A stretch of DNA of 64,000 bases from Dendrocalamus latiflorus (Eukaryota > Streptophyta > Magnoliopsida > Poales > Poaceae), in assembly GCA_017311315.1 (NCBI GenBank), contig CM029620.1, forward strand, positions 3,148,056 through 3,212,055. Direction: 5' to 3'. Numbering within the stretch: position 1 is the stretch's first letter; each line of letters starts with the position of its first letter. A program made the translations under genes and the position numbers. Of this stretch, positions 10,874 through 22,343 are shown piece after piece. A model generated the notes under the pieces. That model saw nothing but the letters and a program-made list of their open reading frames with translations, searched no databases and had not been told where the DNA came from.

Positions 10874-11640
10874 CGGGGACGGAGCGCGCGCGCGCGTCTA
10901 CTTCGACTAGGCGCCAGCCTCCGCTGCCACCCGTTCGAAGGGTAGGGGACGGAGCGCGCGCGCCTTGGCTTCGACTAGGCGCCAGCCTCCGCTGCCACCC
11001 GTTCGAAGGGAAGGGGACGGAGCGCGCGCGTCTACCTCGACTAGGCGCCAGCCTCCGCTGCCACCCGTTCGAAGGGTAGGGGACGGAGCGCGCGCGCCTT
11101 GGCTTCGACTAGGCGCCAGCCTCCGCTGCCACCCATTCGAAGGGTAGGGGACGGAGCGCACGCGCCTCGGCTTCGACTAGGCGCCAGCCTTCGCTGCCAC
11201 CCGTTCGAAGGGTAGGGGACGGAGCGCGCGCGCGTCTACTTCGACTAGGCGCCAGCCTCCGCTGCCACCCGTTCGAAGGGTAGGGGACGGAGCGCGCGTG
11301 CCTTGGCTTCGACTAGGCGCCAACCTCCGCTGCCACCCGTTCGAAGGGTAGGGGACGGAGCGCGTGCGTCTACTTCGACTAGGCGCCAGCCTCCACCCGT
11401 TCGAAGGGTAGGGGACGCGCGCGCGTCTACTTCGACTAGGCGCCAGCCTCCGCTGCCACCCGTGCGAAGGGTAGGGGACGGAGCACGCGCGCCTTGGCTT
11501 CGACTAGGCGCCAGCCTCCGCTGCCACCCGTTCGAAGGGTAGGGGACGGAGCGCGCACGTCTACTTCGACTAGGCGCCAGCCTCCGCTGCCACCCGTGCG
11601 AAGGGTAGGGGACGGAGCGCGCGCGTGTCTGCTTCAACAA
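10874..11640 (+). repeat. ~65-bp GC-rich tandem array of Tat element
   Basis: About 12 units of roughly 65 bp, with 'ggcgccagcctccgctgcca' and 'cccgttcgaagggtagggga' as core, separated by variable GC-dinucleotide runs. Two linker variants ('cgtctacttcgactagg' and 'gccttggcttcgactagg') partly alternate, again giving dimers. One unit near 11390 is shortened. The same module is present at 16150-16550 and, on the minus strand, at about 35600-35720. Confidence 0.92.
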
Positions 11641-11775
11641 GGCACCTTCCATCCCAGACCTCGGGCTCCTCAACCACAAGCTCGGAGGAATTCACAGGCC
11701 GCAGGGGACGGAGGGGGCCAAAGGACTCGGCGACATGGCTTCGGCCTTGTGAAGCCCTTCACCATGAGAGGCTCC
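11641..11775 (+). other. Pre-LTR region of Tat element
   Basis: Unique sequence between the GC-rich array and the 3' LTR, shared with the regions just left of the LTRs at 15799 and 17622 and, inverted, right of 34952. A purine-rich stretch (ggacggagggggccaaagga) about 50 bp before the LTR could relate to plus-strand priming, but no classical polypurine tract abuts the LTR. Confidence 0.5.
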
Positions 11776-13426
11776 TGTCGTAGGGGTGGCCCCTGTTAGT
11801 GATATGCCCTAGAGGCAACATGGAGATGTTATATATATCACATACTATGTTTATGATGCATTAGTTTGTTCCTTGAAATAGACATTATCATTATTGATCA
11901 ATGAGTATGTGACTTATTCATGAGACTCTTAATGTCAAAATGTTGCTATTTCTAAATGATCCCTGATTATATATCATATGAGGAACAAATATGATTCAAA
12001 GATCAGCTTATGTATTGATTGATGATCATGTCTCATGGATCATGGTATGGAGATACCAAATCAATAATATGGACATGTGTTAGTGAACATATGTTGGATA
12101 GACCCGCCATGAGACACTGCAGAGATTCCATGTGTCATCAGTTGGTCTCAAGTAGTGTTTATGTGGAATCCTTAGACTTGAGATCATCATGGTTTCCAAC
12201 ATGCGTAGTAGCTTATTTTGGGACTACTAAACACTACTCCGTAACTGGGTAGTCATAAAAGTAGTCTTTGGGTTTGCCATGAAACATGTAGTGGGATGTG
12301 AATGATCAAGATAGAATTTGCCCCTCCTTATGGGAGAGATATCTCTGGGCCCCTCGATGTAATGGATTATGAAAGTGCATGGCCATGCCAAGGTGATTGA
12401 GGAGTCAATCACGAGTTTATAATCCATCACAGAATCGAGAGAGTGATTGAGCTATTAAGAGGATGACACAGGTCTCGCCTTGAGCTTAATCTATATCGTG
12501 AGGCAAAGGGATTCGTACATGAGAACATTACAGGTTCAGCCGATATGATCTTTACGTATACTTTGGGGTTAATATGTCTTGCTAGAGGCCGCTATTAACA
12601 GGGTGACCGGAAAGGCATTTCCGGGTCGTGACCAAGTATACGTGAACCTACAGGGTCGCACACTTAACGGGTTGGAACACTAATTCGAATGTGATTCGGA
12701 TGTGGGCTCAATTCGGATAGAGATCCGGATAGACTCCTATTGGGCCTCGGTCCACGAGGCCCAAGTGAGGAGGTCTATATATATGGAGGCGGGGGGGCTG
12801 AGGGATACACGCTTCTGTTCCTCCCGAGCAAAACCCTAGCCGCCACCTCCCGAGCCAAACCCTAGCCGCTCGCGAGTGCTGGTACACTCGCGATCGGCGT
12901 TCCAGCCCCGGACGTGTGGATACCGGTGGAGGCGCTGCTCGTTGCGGCGTTGATCGGCATCAACAATCTACAGATTGGATCTGCTCGTGGTGTGGTTGAT
13001 CGCGTGGAGGAGACGATCTGTTCGGGACGATCGGCTACTTCCTCTACTACCTCGACGCGCGTGGTTGGATCGGCTTCTCCAACTCTTCTTCCGCTGCACT
13101 GCGCGTCTAGTGGTAACGATCTATGATCCCTCCTTAGCATGATGTCCTGGTGTGCGCGGTAGAAATTTTTTATTTTCTGCTATCGTAGCCTACACACGTT
13201 CCTTCAGCCCCCACCTAAGCCCAGCAGGCCTGTTAGGAGGTTATAAGAACCAGAGTAACGTGTGTAATGACATAAGTGCCCCTGATGGGGAGGTACGGAT
13301 GTAAGGGCATAACTGTAAAAGCATACCCCATGTGAATATATATATCAGGATGAGGGGGAGGATGAGGCAGGACACTCCCACCTCTCCACTACCATCTCTC
13401 TCTCTGTTTGGTCTGTAACCACAATA
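11776..13426 (+). mobile_element. 3' LTR of Tat element, split by a solo Copia LTR
   Basis: The LTR begins TGTCGTAGGGG at 11776, is interrupted after 11793, and resumes at 13212. Excluding the insertion it is about 232 bp, against 246 bp for the complete relatives at 15799-16044 and 17622-17867. Its right end is missing the final CA context seen there and joins the satellite near 13426. Confidence 0.85.
11789..13211 (+). mobile_element. Solo LTR of Angela/BARE-like Copia element with TSD GCCCC
   Basis: The LTR spans 11794-13206 (1,413 bp), starting TGTTAGTGATATGCCC and ending CGTTCCTTCA. Perfect 5-bp duplications GCCCC flank it (11789-11793 and 13207-13211). It is nearly the same as the LTRs at 20911, 27668, 47860 and 49407. 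A TATA-like run (tctatatatatgg, 12774-12786) is the probable promoter. It carries no internal domain, so it is a solo LTR made by LTR-LTR recombination, inserted in the Tat LTR. Confidence 0.93.
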
Positions 13427-15508
13427 GTCGGAGTCAGTATGAATATACAAACTCTATTCACACGAAATCGAGGCATGAAATGAAGCTAAGTGCCAAACAC
13501 CACGAATAGAGTTCATATGCATCCTAGCTCAGTTCGCCGTGCATTTCGAATCCGTCTGAGTCGGTGTTAAATGTTCCTCCGCGACGAGTTCCAATTGAAA
13601 CTACAAACTGAATCACACCAAATTGAGGCAAGAAATGAAACTGAAGGCTGAACACCCCGACTGGAGTTCATATGCGCCCTAACTAATTTTGGCATGCGTT
13701 TGGGATCCATCCGAGTAGGTGTGAAACTTTCCTCCACGGTTGTTGTCACTGAAACAACAAACTCCATGCACACAAAATCGTGGCATATAATTAAACTGGT
13801 TGTGAAACACCTCGAATGGAGTTCATATGCACCGTACATCATTCGGGCATGCATTTTGAATCTGCCTGAGTTGGTGTGAAACTTTCTCAACGGCGGGTTC
13901 CAACTCCTACAACAGTGCCATCCACACGAAATCAATGCGTGAAAAGAAACTAAGTGAAAAACACCTCGAATGGAACTCATGTACACCCTAGCTCATTTTG
14001 GCATGCATTTCGATTTCATCCGGGTCGGTATGACACTTTCCCCTATGACGAGTTCCATCTGAAACTTCAATCTCTATTCATACGAAATCAAGTCACGTAA
14101 TGAAACTAAGCGCCAGCACCCCGAATGGAATTCGTATGCACCCTAGCACACTTCAACATTTATTTTGAATCCGTCTAGGTCGGTGTGAAAGTTTCCTCCA
14201 CGACGGGTTCTAATTGGAAGTAGAAACTCCATTCATACAAAATCAAGGCCCGAAACAAAATTAAGTGTCAAACACCCAGAATGGAGTGTAGATGCGATGT
14301 AGCTCATTTTGGCATGCGTTTCGAATCCGTCCAACTTGGTGTGAAACTTAACTCAATGACGGGTACCATTGGACAGTACAAACTCTAGGAGCACAAAATC
14401 AATGAACGAAATGAAACTGAGTGCCAATACCTCGGATGGAGCTCATATACGCCCTAGCTCATTTTGGCATGCATTTCAAATCCGTCCGAGTCAGTGTGAC
14501 AGTTTCCTCCGCGTGGGTTCCATCTGAAACTAGAAATTCGATACGTACAAAATCAAGGCACGAAATGAAACTGAGTGCCGAACACCCCAATGGAGTTCAT
14601 ATGCACCCTAGCTCATTTTGGCATGCATTTCGAATCCGATTGAGTCGATGTGAAACTTTGTCCATGACAGGGTCCATTGGGCAATACAAACTGCTTGCAC
14701 AGAGAATCGAGCAACGTAATGAAACAACGTGCCAACATCCCGAATGGAATTCATATGTGCCCTAGCTCATTTTAGCTTGCATCTTGAATCCGTCTGAGTC
14801 GGTGTAAAACTTCTTTCCACAGTGCGTTGCTACAAACACAATTCGTATGAAATCTCGGTACAAAATGAAATTGAGTTCCAAACACTACGAACGGAGTTCA
14901 TCTATGCTCTATTTTATTTTGGCAGGTATATCGAATCCGTCCGAGTGGATGTGAAACTTTCCTCGATGACGGGTTTCATTGGGTAGGACGAACTCCATGA
15001 GCACAAATTGATGAACGGAATGAAACTGAGTGCCAAACACCTTGAATGGAGTTTATGTACACCTTAGGTCATTTTGGCATGCATTTTGAATACGTCTGAG
15101 TCGGCGCGACACTTTCTCCATGACCTGTTCCATCTGAAACTACAAACTCCAATCGTACAAAATTGAGGCACGAAATGAGCAGAGTGCCAAACACCCTGAA
15201 TGGGGTTCATATGCGCCCTAACATATTTCAGCATGCATTTCAAATCTATCTAAGTTGGTGTTCAACTTTCCTCGACGAGGGGTTCTCTTATGACGTGCAA
15301 ACAACACGAACGCAAAAATCTTGGCACGCAATGTAACTGAGAGCCAACACCACGAATGATGTTCGTATGTGTCCTACCTCATTTTGATATGTACAACGAA
15401 TCCATCCATGTCGGTGCGAAACTTTCCCCCACGACGGGCTCCATGTGCAAATCAAACTGCAGGCGCACAAAAACTAGGCACGTACTGAAATTGCGTACCA
15501 AACACCAC
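13427..15508 (+). repeat. Satellite array segment 1 (15-mer higher-order repeat)
   Basis: Tandem monomers of about 155 bp with shared words such as 'gagttcatatgcaccctagc', 'tcattttggcatgcatttcg' and 'aatccgtccgagtcggtgtg'. Using the 'gttcatatgc' word as marker, units start at 13511, 13666, 13821, 13976, 14130, 14286, 14441, 14595, 14749, 14896, 15051, 15205 and 15361. Monomers differ clearly from each other, but the same order recurs in later segments. The segment ends at the ACCAC target site of the next element. The length is in the range of grass centromeric satellites; identity with a named family is not claimed. Confidence 0.95.
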
Positions 15509-15798
15509 TGTCGTAGGGGCAGCGCGTCCCTTATTGTTTAAGGCCTGCGCGGCAGCTCAGGAGCCCGCCACGCTTGCCTATGCCAGTGCAACGCCCCCCG
15601 CGCGCGTCTGCTTCGGCCGGGGCCACTTCCGCCGCCGCCCAATTCGAAGGGTGAGGGCCGGAGCATACGCATCTGCTTCGGCCACAGCGTAGCTCCGGGT
15701 CAAGTTTGGAGAAGCTCACAGGCCGCGGGGACGGAGGGGGCCAAAGGACTCGGCGACATGGCTTCGGCCCAGTGAAGCCCTTCACCATGAGAGGCTCC

Positions 15799-16044
15799 TG
15801 TCGTAGGGGTAGCCCCCACCTAAACCCAGCAGGCCTGGTAGGAAGTTATAAGGCCCAGAATAAGCCACGTGTAATAACACAAATACCCCTGAAGGGGAGG
15901 ATCAGCTGTAAGGGCATAATTGTAAAAGCACTCCCCATGTGCATATATATAGAATACCGGCCATGGGCAGAGGGCAGGCCATCCCACTCATTTCCATCAC
16001 TCTCCACTACCATCTCTCTCTCTGTTTGGTCTGTAGCCACAACA
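15799..16044 (+). mobile_element. Tat-family LTR, 246 bp, copy 1
   Basis: Runs from TGTCGTAGGGG to CCACAACA. A TATA-like run (catatatatag) lies near 15942-15952. It differs from the copy at 17622-17867 by a single visible base. Confidence 0.9.
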
Positions 16045-16149
16045 ACCACGAATGGAGTTTATATGTGTCCTATCTCATATTGGTATGTATTTCAAATCCG
16101 TTTGAGCCGCTGTGAAACTTTCCACCACGATGGATTGCAGCTGAAACTA
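16045..16149 (+). repeat. Short satellite segment between duplicated Tat pieces
   Basis: 105 bp of the satellite (monomer 14 of the higher-order repeat), identical in position within the repeat to 17868-17972. It ends abruptly at 'gaaacta', joined to the GC-rich Tat repeat. Confidence 0.9.
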
Positions 16150-16550
16150 GGCGCCAGCTTCGCTGCCACCCGTTCGAAGGGTAGGGGACGTAGTGCGCGC
16201 GTCTACTTCGACTAGGCGCCAACTTCGCTGCCACCCGTTTGAAGGGTAGGGAACGGAGCGCGCGCGCGTCTACTTCCACTAGGCGCCAGCTTCGCTGCCA
16301 CCCGTTCGAAGGGTAGGGGACGGAGCGCGCGCGTCTACTTCGACTTGGCGCCAGCTTCGCTGCCACCCGTTCGAAGGGTAGGGAACGGAGCGCGCGCGCG
16401 TCTACTTGAACTAGGCGCCAGCTTCGCTGCCACCCGTTCGAAGGGTAGGGGACGGAGCGCGCGCGTCTACTTCGACTAGGCGCCAGCTTCGCTGCCACCC
16501 GTTCGAAGGGTAGGGAACGGAGCGCGCGCGTCTTCTTCGACTAGGCGAGG
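16150..16550 (+). repeat. ~65-bp GC-rich tandem array, second locus
   Basis: About six units of the module seen at 10874-11640, here in a slightly shorter variant ('ggcgccagcttcgctgcca'). It begins directly at the junction with satellite DNA. Confidence 0.92.
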
Positions 16551-17621
16551 GGATGGAGCGAGCTTGAAGAATGGAGAACAGCACATACGACCACCATAAC
16601 TTGAACATGCAAAGGTCAATTTGTGGCAAGAGCAGACATGATCTCGTAAATAGATATGCGTCGCCACACCAGCATATGCTCGTTCGCACGATCAGAGCGT
16701 ATGGATGACTTCATATCTGTCTACGAGAGCAAGTCAGGCCCTGCCATTTCCGCATCAAGCTGTGAAGCATTTCCACAAATAGGACGTATTTTGTTCACCG
16801 GCGCTCGCGGGCATTGACGCCGGTCGACGCAGTCATCAAACGCAGATGAACAAAATTTTCCCTACATATGAGAAGTTAACCATGAACAGGTACGGGATGT
16901 GCAGCAAGGGATGTCTAGGGAGCGGCCCCCAGCGCCAACATATTTATACTCGGCCTCACCAGGCGAAGAGCCGCCAGCATGGAGGGATGCCAATCGGCGG
17001 CACGCAAACCGGTGGAAGCACAAGCGGGGGGCGTCGGGCGGTTCAGCTACCAGGGGTGCGTGAGTGCAACTGTCCGCACCCCACCGCGTGCACACCGAAA
17101 ACCGTCGCACGCTCCACTCACGAGAAGGCGCACTACACGATGCGACAGCCTGCCCCCCGGCAAGCCAACCGCCATCTAAAAAGCACACCACCAGGCGGCA
17201 AGGTCGCAACGACTATAGAGCGCACGCGCCCCAGAAGTCCAAATGCCGGGAGTCCGCCGCCACATTGATGGTCACGACGCCTCAAGGCCCGCACCGCGCC
17301 AAGCACGCTTCACCACGTGGACGGCCGGAAGAGCGAGCGTCGCAGCGTGTCCCTTATCGTCTAAGGCCCGCGCGGCGGCTCAGGAGCCCGCCACGCTTGC
17401 CTATGCCAGTGCAACGCCCCCCGCGCGCGTCTGCTTCGGCCGGGGCCACTTCCGCCGCCACCCAATTCGAAGGGTGAGGGCCGGAGCAAACGCATCTGCT
17501 TCGGCCACAGCGCAGCTCCGGGTCAAGTTTGGAGAAGCTCACAGGCCGCGGGAACGGAGGGGGCCAAAGGACTCGGCGACATGGCTTCGGCCCTGTGAAG
17601 CCCTTCACCATGAGAGGCTCC
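16551..17621 (+). other. Tat 3' internal region, non-coding
   Basis: Contains a diverged copy of the region upstream of the antisense ORF (compare 10600-10870), with a minus-strand TATA-like motif near 16940-16953, and then the pre-LTR region. The antisense ORF itself is absent from this copy, and I see no intact gene. Confidence 0.6.
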
Positions 17622-17867
17622 TGTCGTAGGGGTGGCCCCCACCTAAACCCAGCAGGCCTGGTAGGAAGTTATAAGGCCCAGAATAAGCCACGTGTAATAA
17701 CACAAATACCCCTGAAGGGGAGGATCAGCTGTAAGGGCATAATTGTAAAAGCACTCCCCATGTGCATATATATAGAATACCGGCCATGGGCAGAGGGCAG
17801 GCCATCCCACTCATTTCCATCACTCTCCACTACCATCTCTCTCTCTGTTTGGTCTGTAGCCACAACA
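17622..17867 (+). mobile_element. Tat-family LTR, 246 bp, copy 2
   Basis: Nearly the same as the LTR at 15799-16044 and followed by the same ACCAC and satellite flank. It is the true right end of the insertion. Confidence 0.9.
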
Positions 17868-20800
17868 ACCACGAATGGAGTTTATATGTGTCCTATCTCA
17901 TATTGGTATGTATTTCAAATCCGTTTGAGCCGCTGTGAAACTTTCCACCACGATGGATTGCAGTTGAAACTACAAACTCCATCTGTACGAAATAGAGGCA
18001 CGAAATGAAACTCAGTACCAAATACACCGAATGGAGTTCACATGCACCCTAGGTCACTTTTTCGTGCATTTTGAATTCGTCGGAGTCAGTATGAATATAC
18101 AAACTCTATTCACACGAAATCGAGGCATGAAATGAAGCTAAGTGCCAAACACCGCGAATAGAGTTCATATGCATCCTAGCTCAGTTCGCCGTGCATTTCG
18201 AATCCGTCTGAGTCGGTGTTAAATGTTCCTCCGCGACGAGTTCCAATTGAAACTACAAACTACATCACACCAAATTGAGGCAAGAAATGAAACTGAAGGC
18301 CGAACACCCCGACTGGAGTTCATATGCGCCCTAACTAATTTTGGCATGCATTTGGGATCCATCCGAGTAGGTGTGAAACTTTCCTCCACGGTGGTTGTAA
18401 CTGAAACAACAAACTCCATGCACACAAAATCGTGGCATATAATTAAACTGGTTGTGAAACACCTCGAATGGAGTTCATTTGCACCGTATATCATTCGGGC
18501 ATGCATTTTGAATCTGCCTGAGTTGGTGTGAAACTTTCTCAACGACGGGTTCCAACTGCTACTACAGTGCCATCCACACGAAATCAATGCGCGAAAAGAA
18601 ACTAAGTGAAAAACACCTCGAATGGAACTCATGTACACCCTAGCTCATTTTGGCATGCATTTCGATTTCATCCGGGTCAGTATGACACTTTCCCCTATGA
18701 CGAGTTCCATATGAAACTTCAATCTCTATTCATACGAAATCAAGTCACGTAATGAAACTGAGCGCCAGCACCCCGAATGGAATTCGTATGCACCGTAGCA
18801 CACTTCAACATTTATTTTGAATCCGTCTAGGTCGGTGTGAAAGTTTCCTCCACGACGGGTTCTAATTGGAAGTAGAAACTCCATTCATACAAGATCAAGG
18901 CCCGAAACAAAATTAAGTGTCAAACACCCAGAATGGAGTGTAGATGCGATGTAGCTCATTTTGGCGTGCGTTTCGAATCCGTCCAACTTGGTGTGAAACT
19001 TAACTCAATGACGGGTACCATTGGACAGTACAAACTCTAGGAGCACAAAATCAATGAACGAAATGAAACTGAGTGCCAATACCTCGGATGGAGCTCATAT
19101 ACGCCCTAGCTTATTTTGGCATGCATTTCAAATCCGTCCGAGTCAGTGTGACAGTTTCCTCCACGTGGGTTCCATCTGAAACTAGAAATTCGATACGTAC
19201 GAAATCAAGGCATGAAATGAAACTGAGTGCCGAACACCCCAATGGAGTTCATATGCACCCTAGCTCATTTTGGCACGCATTTCGAATCCGTTTGAGTCGA
19301 TGTGAAACTTTGTCCATGACAGGGTCCATTGGGCAATACAAACTGCCTGCACAGAGAATCGAGCAACGTAATGAAACAACGTGCCAACATCCCGAATGGA
19401 ATTCATATGTGCCCTAGCTCATTTTAGCTTGCATCTTGAATCCGTCCGAGTCGGTGTAAAACTTCTTTCCACAGTGCGTTGCTACAAACACAATTCGTAT
19501 GAAATCTCAGCATAAAATGAAATTGAGTTCCAAACACCACGAACAGAGTTCATCTATGCTCTATTTTATTTTGGCAGGTATATCGAATCCGTCCGAGTTG
19601 ATGTGAAACTTTCCTCGATGACGGGTTTCATTGGGTAGGACGAACTCCATGAGCACAAATCGATGAACGGAATGAAACTGAGTGCCAAACACCTTGAATG
19701 GAGTTTATGTACACCTTAGGTCATTTTTGCATGCATTTTGAATACGTCCGAGTCAGCGCGACACTTTCTCCATGACCTGTTCCATCTGAAACTACAAACT
19801 CCATTCGTACAAAATTGAGGCACGAAATGAGCAGAGTGCCAAACACCCTGAATGGGGTTCATATGCGCCCTAACGCATTTCAGCATGCATTTCAAATCTA
19901 TCTGAGTTTGTGTTCAACTTTCCTCGACGATGGGTTCTCTTATGACGTGCAAACAACACGAACGCAAAAATCTTGGCACGCAATGGAACTGAGAGCCAAC
20001 ACCACGAATGATGTTCATATGTGTCCTACCTCATTTTGACATGTACAACGGATCCATCCTTGTCGGTGCGAAACTTTCCCCCGCGACGGGCTCCATGTGC
20101 AAATCAAACTACAGGCGCACGAAAACTAGGCACGTACTGAAATTGCGTACCAAACACCACGAATGGAGTTTATATGTGTCCTATCTCATATTGGTATGTA
20201 TTTCAAATCCGTTTGAGCCGCTGTGAAACTTTCCACCACGATGGATTGCAGCTGAAACTACGAACTCCGTCTGTACGAAATAGAGCCACGACATGAAACT
20301 GAGTACCAAATACCCCGAATGGAGTTCAAATGCAGCCTAGGTCACTTTTTCATGCATTTTGAATTCGTCGGAGTCAGTATGAATATACAAACTCTATTCA
20401 CACGAAATCGAGGCATGAAATGAAGCTAAGTGCCAAACACCGTGAATAGAGTTCATATGCATCCTAGCTCAGTTCGCCGTGCATTTCGAATCCGTTTGAG
20501 TCGGTGTTAAATGTTCCTCCGCGACGAGTTCCAATTGAAACTACAAACTGCATCACACCAAATTGAGGCAAGAAATAAAACTGAAGGCCGAACACCCCGA
20601 CTGGAGTTCATATGCGCCCTAACTAATTTTGGCATGCGTTTGGGATCCATCCGAGTAGGTGTGAAACTTTCCTCCACGGTGGTTGTAACTGAAACAACAA
20701 ACTCCATGCACACAGAATCGTGGCATATAATTAAACTGGTTGTGAAACACCTCGAATGGAGTTCATAAGCACCGTACATCATTCGGCATGCATTTTGAAT

Positions 20801-20910
20801 CTGCCTGTGTTGGAGTGAAACTTTCTCAACGACGGGTTCCAACTGCTACTACAGTGCCATCCACACGAAATCTATGCGTGAAAAGAAACTAAGTGAAAAA
20901 CACCTCGAAT
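17868..20910 (+). repeat. Satellite array segment 2
   Basis: Continues the higher-order repeat exactly in phase with segment 1. The marker monomer begins at 18163 and again at 20451, a spacing of 2,288 bp. Measured unit lengths through one full period are 155, 155, 155, 154, 156, 155, 154, 154, 147, 155, 154, 156, 155, 156 and 127 bp. The segment stops at 20910, within the fourth monomer of the next period. Confidence 0.95.
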
Positions 20911-22323
20911 TGAACTCACGTAGGATACGATAGCAGAAAATAAAAATTTCTACCGCGCTCACCCGGACATCATGCTAAGGAGGGATCATAGATCATTACC
21001 ACTAGACGCGCAGCGCAGCGGAAGAAGAGTTGGAGAAGCCGATCCAACCACGCGCGTCGAGGTAGTAGTGGAAGTAGCCGATCGTCCCGAACAGATCGTC
21101 TCCTCCACGCGATCAACCACACCGCGAGCAGATCCAATCTGTAGATTGTTGATGCCGATCAACGCCGCAACGAGCAGCGCCTCCATCGGTATCCACACGT
21201 CCGGGGCTGGAACGCCAATCGCGAGTGTACCAGCACTCGCGAGCGGCTAGGGTTTGGCTAGGGAGGTGGCGGCTCGGGTTTTGCTCGGGAGGAACAGAAG
21301 TGTATATGCCTCAGCCCCCCCCCCCAGCCTCCATATATATAGACCTCCTCATTTGGGCCTCGTGGACCGAGGCCCAATAGGAGTCTATCCGGATCTCTAT
21401 CCGAATTGAGCCCACATCCGAATCATATTCGAATTAGTGTTCCAACCCGTTAAGTGTGCGACCCTGTAGGTTCACGTATACTTGGTCGCGACCCGGAAAC
21501 GCCTTTCCGGTCACCCTGTTAATAGCGGCCTCTAGCAAGACATATTAACCCCAAAGTATACGTAAAGATCATATCGGCTGAACCTGTAATGTTCTCATGT
21601 ACGAATCCCTTTGCCTCACGATATAGATTAAGCTCAAGGCGAGACCTGTGTCATCCTCTTAATAGCTCAATCACTCTCTCGATTCCGTGATGGATTATAA
21701 ACTTGTGATTGACTCCTCAATCACATTGGCATGGCCATGCACTTTCATAATCCATTACATCGAGGGGCCCAGAGATATCTCTCCCATAAGGAGGGGCAAA
21801 TTCTATCTTGATCATTCACATCCCACTACATGTTTCATAGCAAACCCGAAGACTACTTTTATGACTACCCAGTTACGGAGTAGTGGTTAGTAGTCCCAAA
21901 ATAGGCTACTACGCATGTTGTGAACCATGATGATCTCAAGTCTAAGGATTCTACATAAACACTACTTGGGACCAACTAATGACACATGGAATCTCTGCAG
22001 TGTCTCATGGCTGGTCTATCCAACATATGTTCACTAACACATGTCCATATTATTGATTTGGTATCTCCATACCATGATCCATGAGACATGATCATCAATC
22101 AATACATATGCTGATCTTTGAATCATATTTGTTCCTCATATGATATATAATCAGGGATCATTTAGAAATAGCAACATTTTGACATTAAGAGTCTCATGAA
22201 TAAGTCACATACTCATTGATCAATAATGATAATGTCTATTTCAAGGAACAAACTAATGCATCATAAACATAGTATGTGATATATATAACATCTCCATGTT
22301 GCCTCTAGGGCATATCACTAACA
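20911..22323 (-). mobile_element. 3' LTR of the minus-strand Copia element
   Basis: 1,413 bp. On the minus strand it begins TGTTAGTGATATGCCC. The far end at 20911 reads differently from other copies (ctcacgtagg rather than ggaacgcgcgtagg on the plus strand), so the terminal bases may be altered. Confidence 0.9.
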
Positions 22324-22334
22324 GTCTCCCACTT
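22324..22334 (-). other. Polypurine tract of Copia element
   Basis: AAGTGGGAGAC on the minus strand, directly next to the 3' LTR. It would prime plus-strand DNA synthesis. The same tract precedes the LTRs at 47860 and 49407. Confidence 0.85.
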
Positions 22335-22343
22335 GCACTAGAG

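Larger units (their letters stand above)
1..13426 (+). mobile_element. Ty3/gypsy Tat-lineage LTR retrotransposon, 3' portion
   Basis: The element enters from the left edge within gag, so its 5' LTR and leader lie outside the window. The order seen is gag end, protease, reverse transcriptase, a second RNase H, integrase (to 4633), a 53/54-bp tandem array, an antisense accessory ORF, a ~65-bp GC-rich array, and a 3' LTR starting at 11776. The extra RNase H after a degenerate first one, and a long 3' non-coding region with tandem repeats and an antisense ORF, are known traits of the Tat lineage. Two solo Copia LTRs were inserted later. The polyprotein has several stops and frameshifts, so this copy cannot act autonomously. 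The right LTR end lacks the last few bases seen in related copies and abuts the satellite near 13426. Confidence 0.88.
15504..17872 (+). mobile_element. Rearranged Tat-family element in the satellite, TSD ACCAC
   Basis: The left end starts with 11 bp of the Tat LTR (TGTCGTAGGGG, 15509-15519) and then jumps to the 3' internal region. A complete LTR follows at 15799-16044 and then ACCAC, matching the ACCAC at 15504-15508. After 105 bp of satellite the sequence jumps back into Tat internal DNA (16150), which leads to a second copy of the same internal end and LTR (17622-17867), again followed by ACCAC. Segments 15520-16149 and 17343-17972 are collinear at an offset of exactly 1,823 bp, with about a dozen mismatches by eye. 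One insertion followed by a tandem duplication and a large deletion explains it. No coding domains remain. Confidence 0.85.

Noticed and set aside
12019..12252. Repeated 77-codon frame in Copia LTRs (also 49632-49865)
   Set aside because: It is part of LTR DNA, repeated only because the LTR is repeated, with no domain.
14008..14030. CENP-B box-like word (ttcgatttcatccgggtcgg) in one monomer
   Set aside because: The spacing between TTCG and CGGG is one base too long and the required A is absent, and it occurs only in one of the 15 monomers.
13427..15508. Direct identification of the satellite as CentO, CentC or another named grass satellite
   Set aside because: The length fits, but I could not match the sequence to a named family from memory. 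A database comparison would be needed.
13427..20910. Open frames of 60-140 codons recurring on both strands of the satellite
   Set aside because: They recur because the monomers recur, overlap on both strands, and have no protein-like composition or start context.
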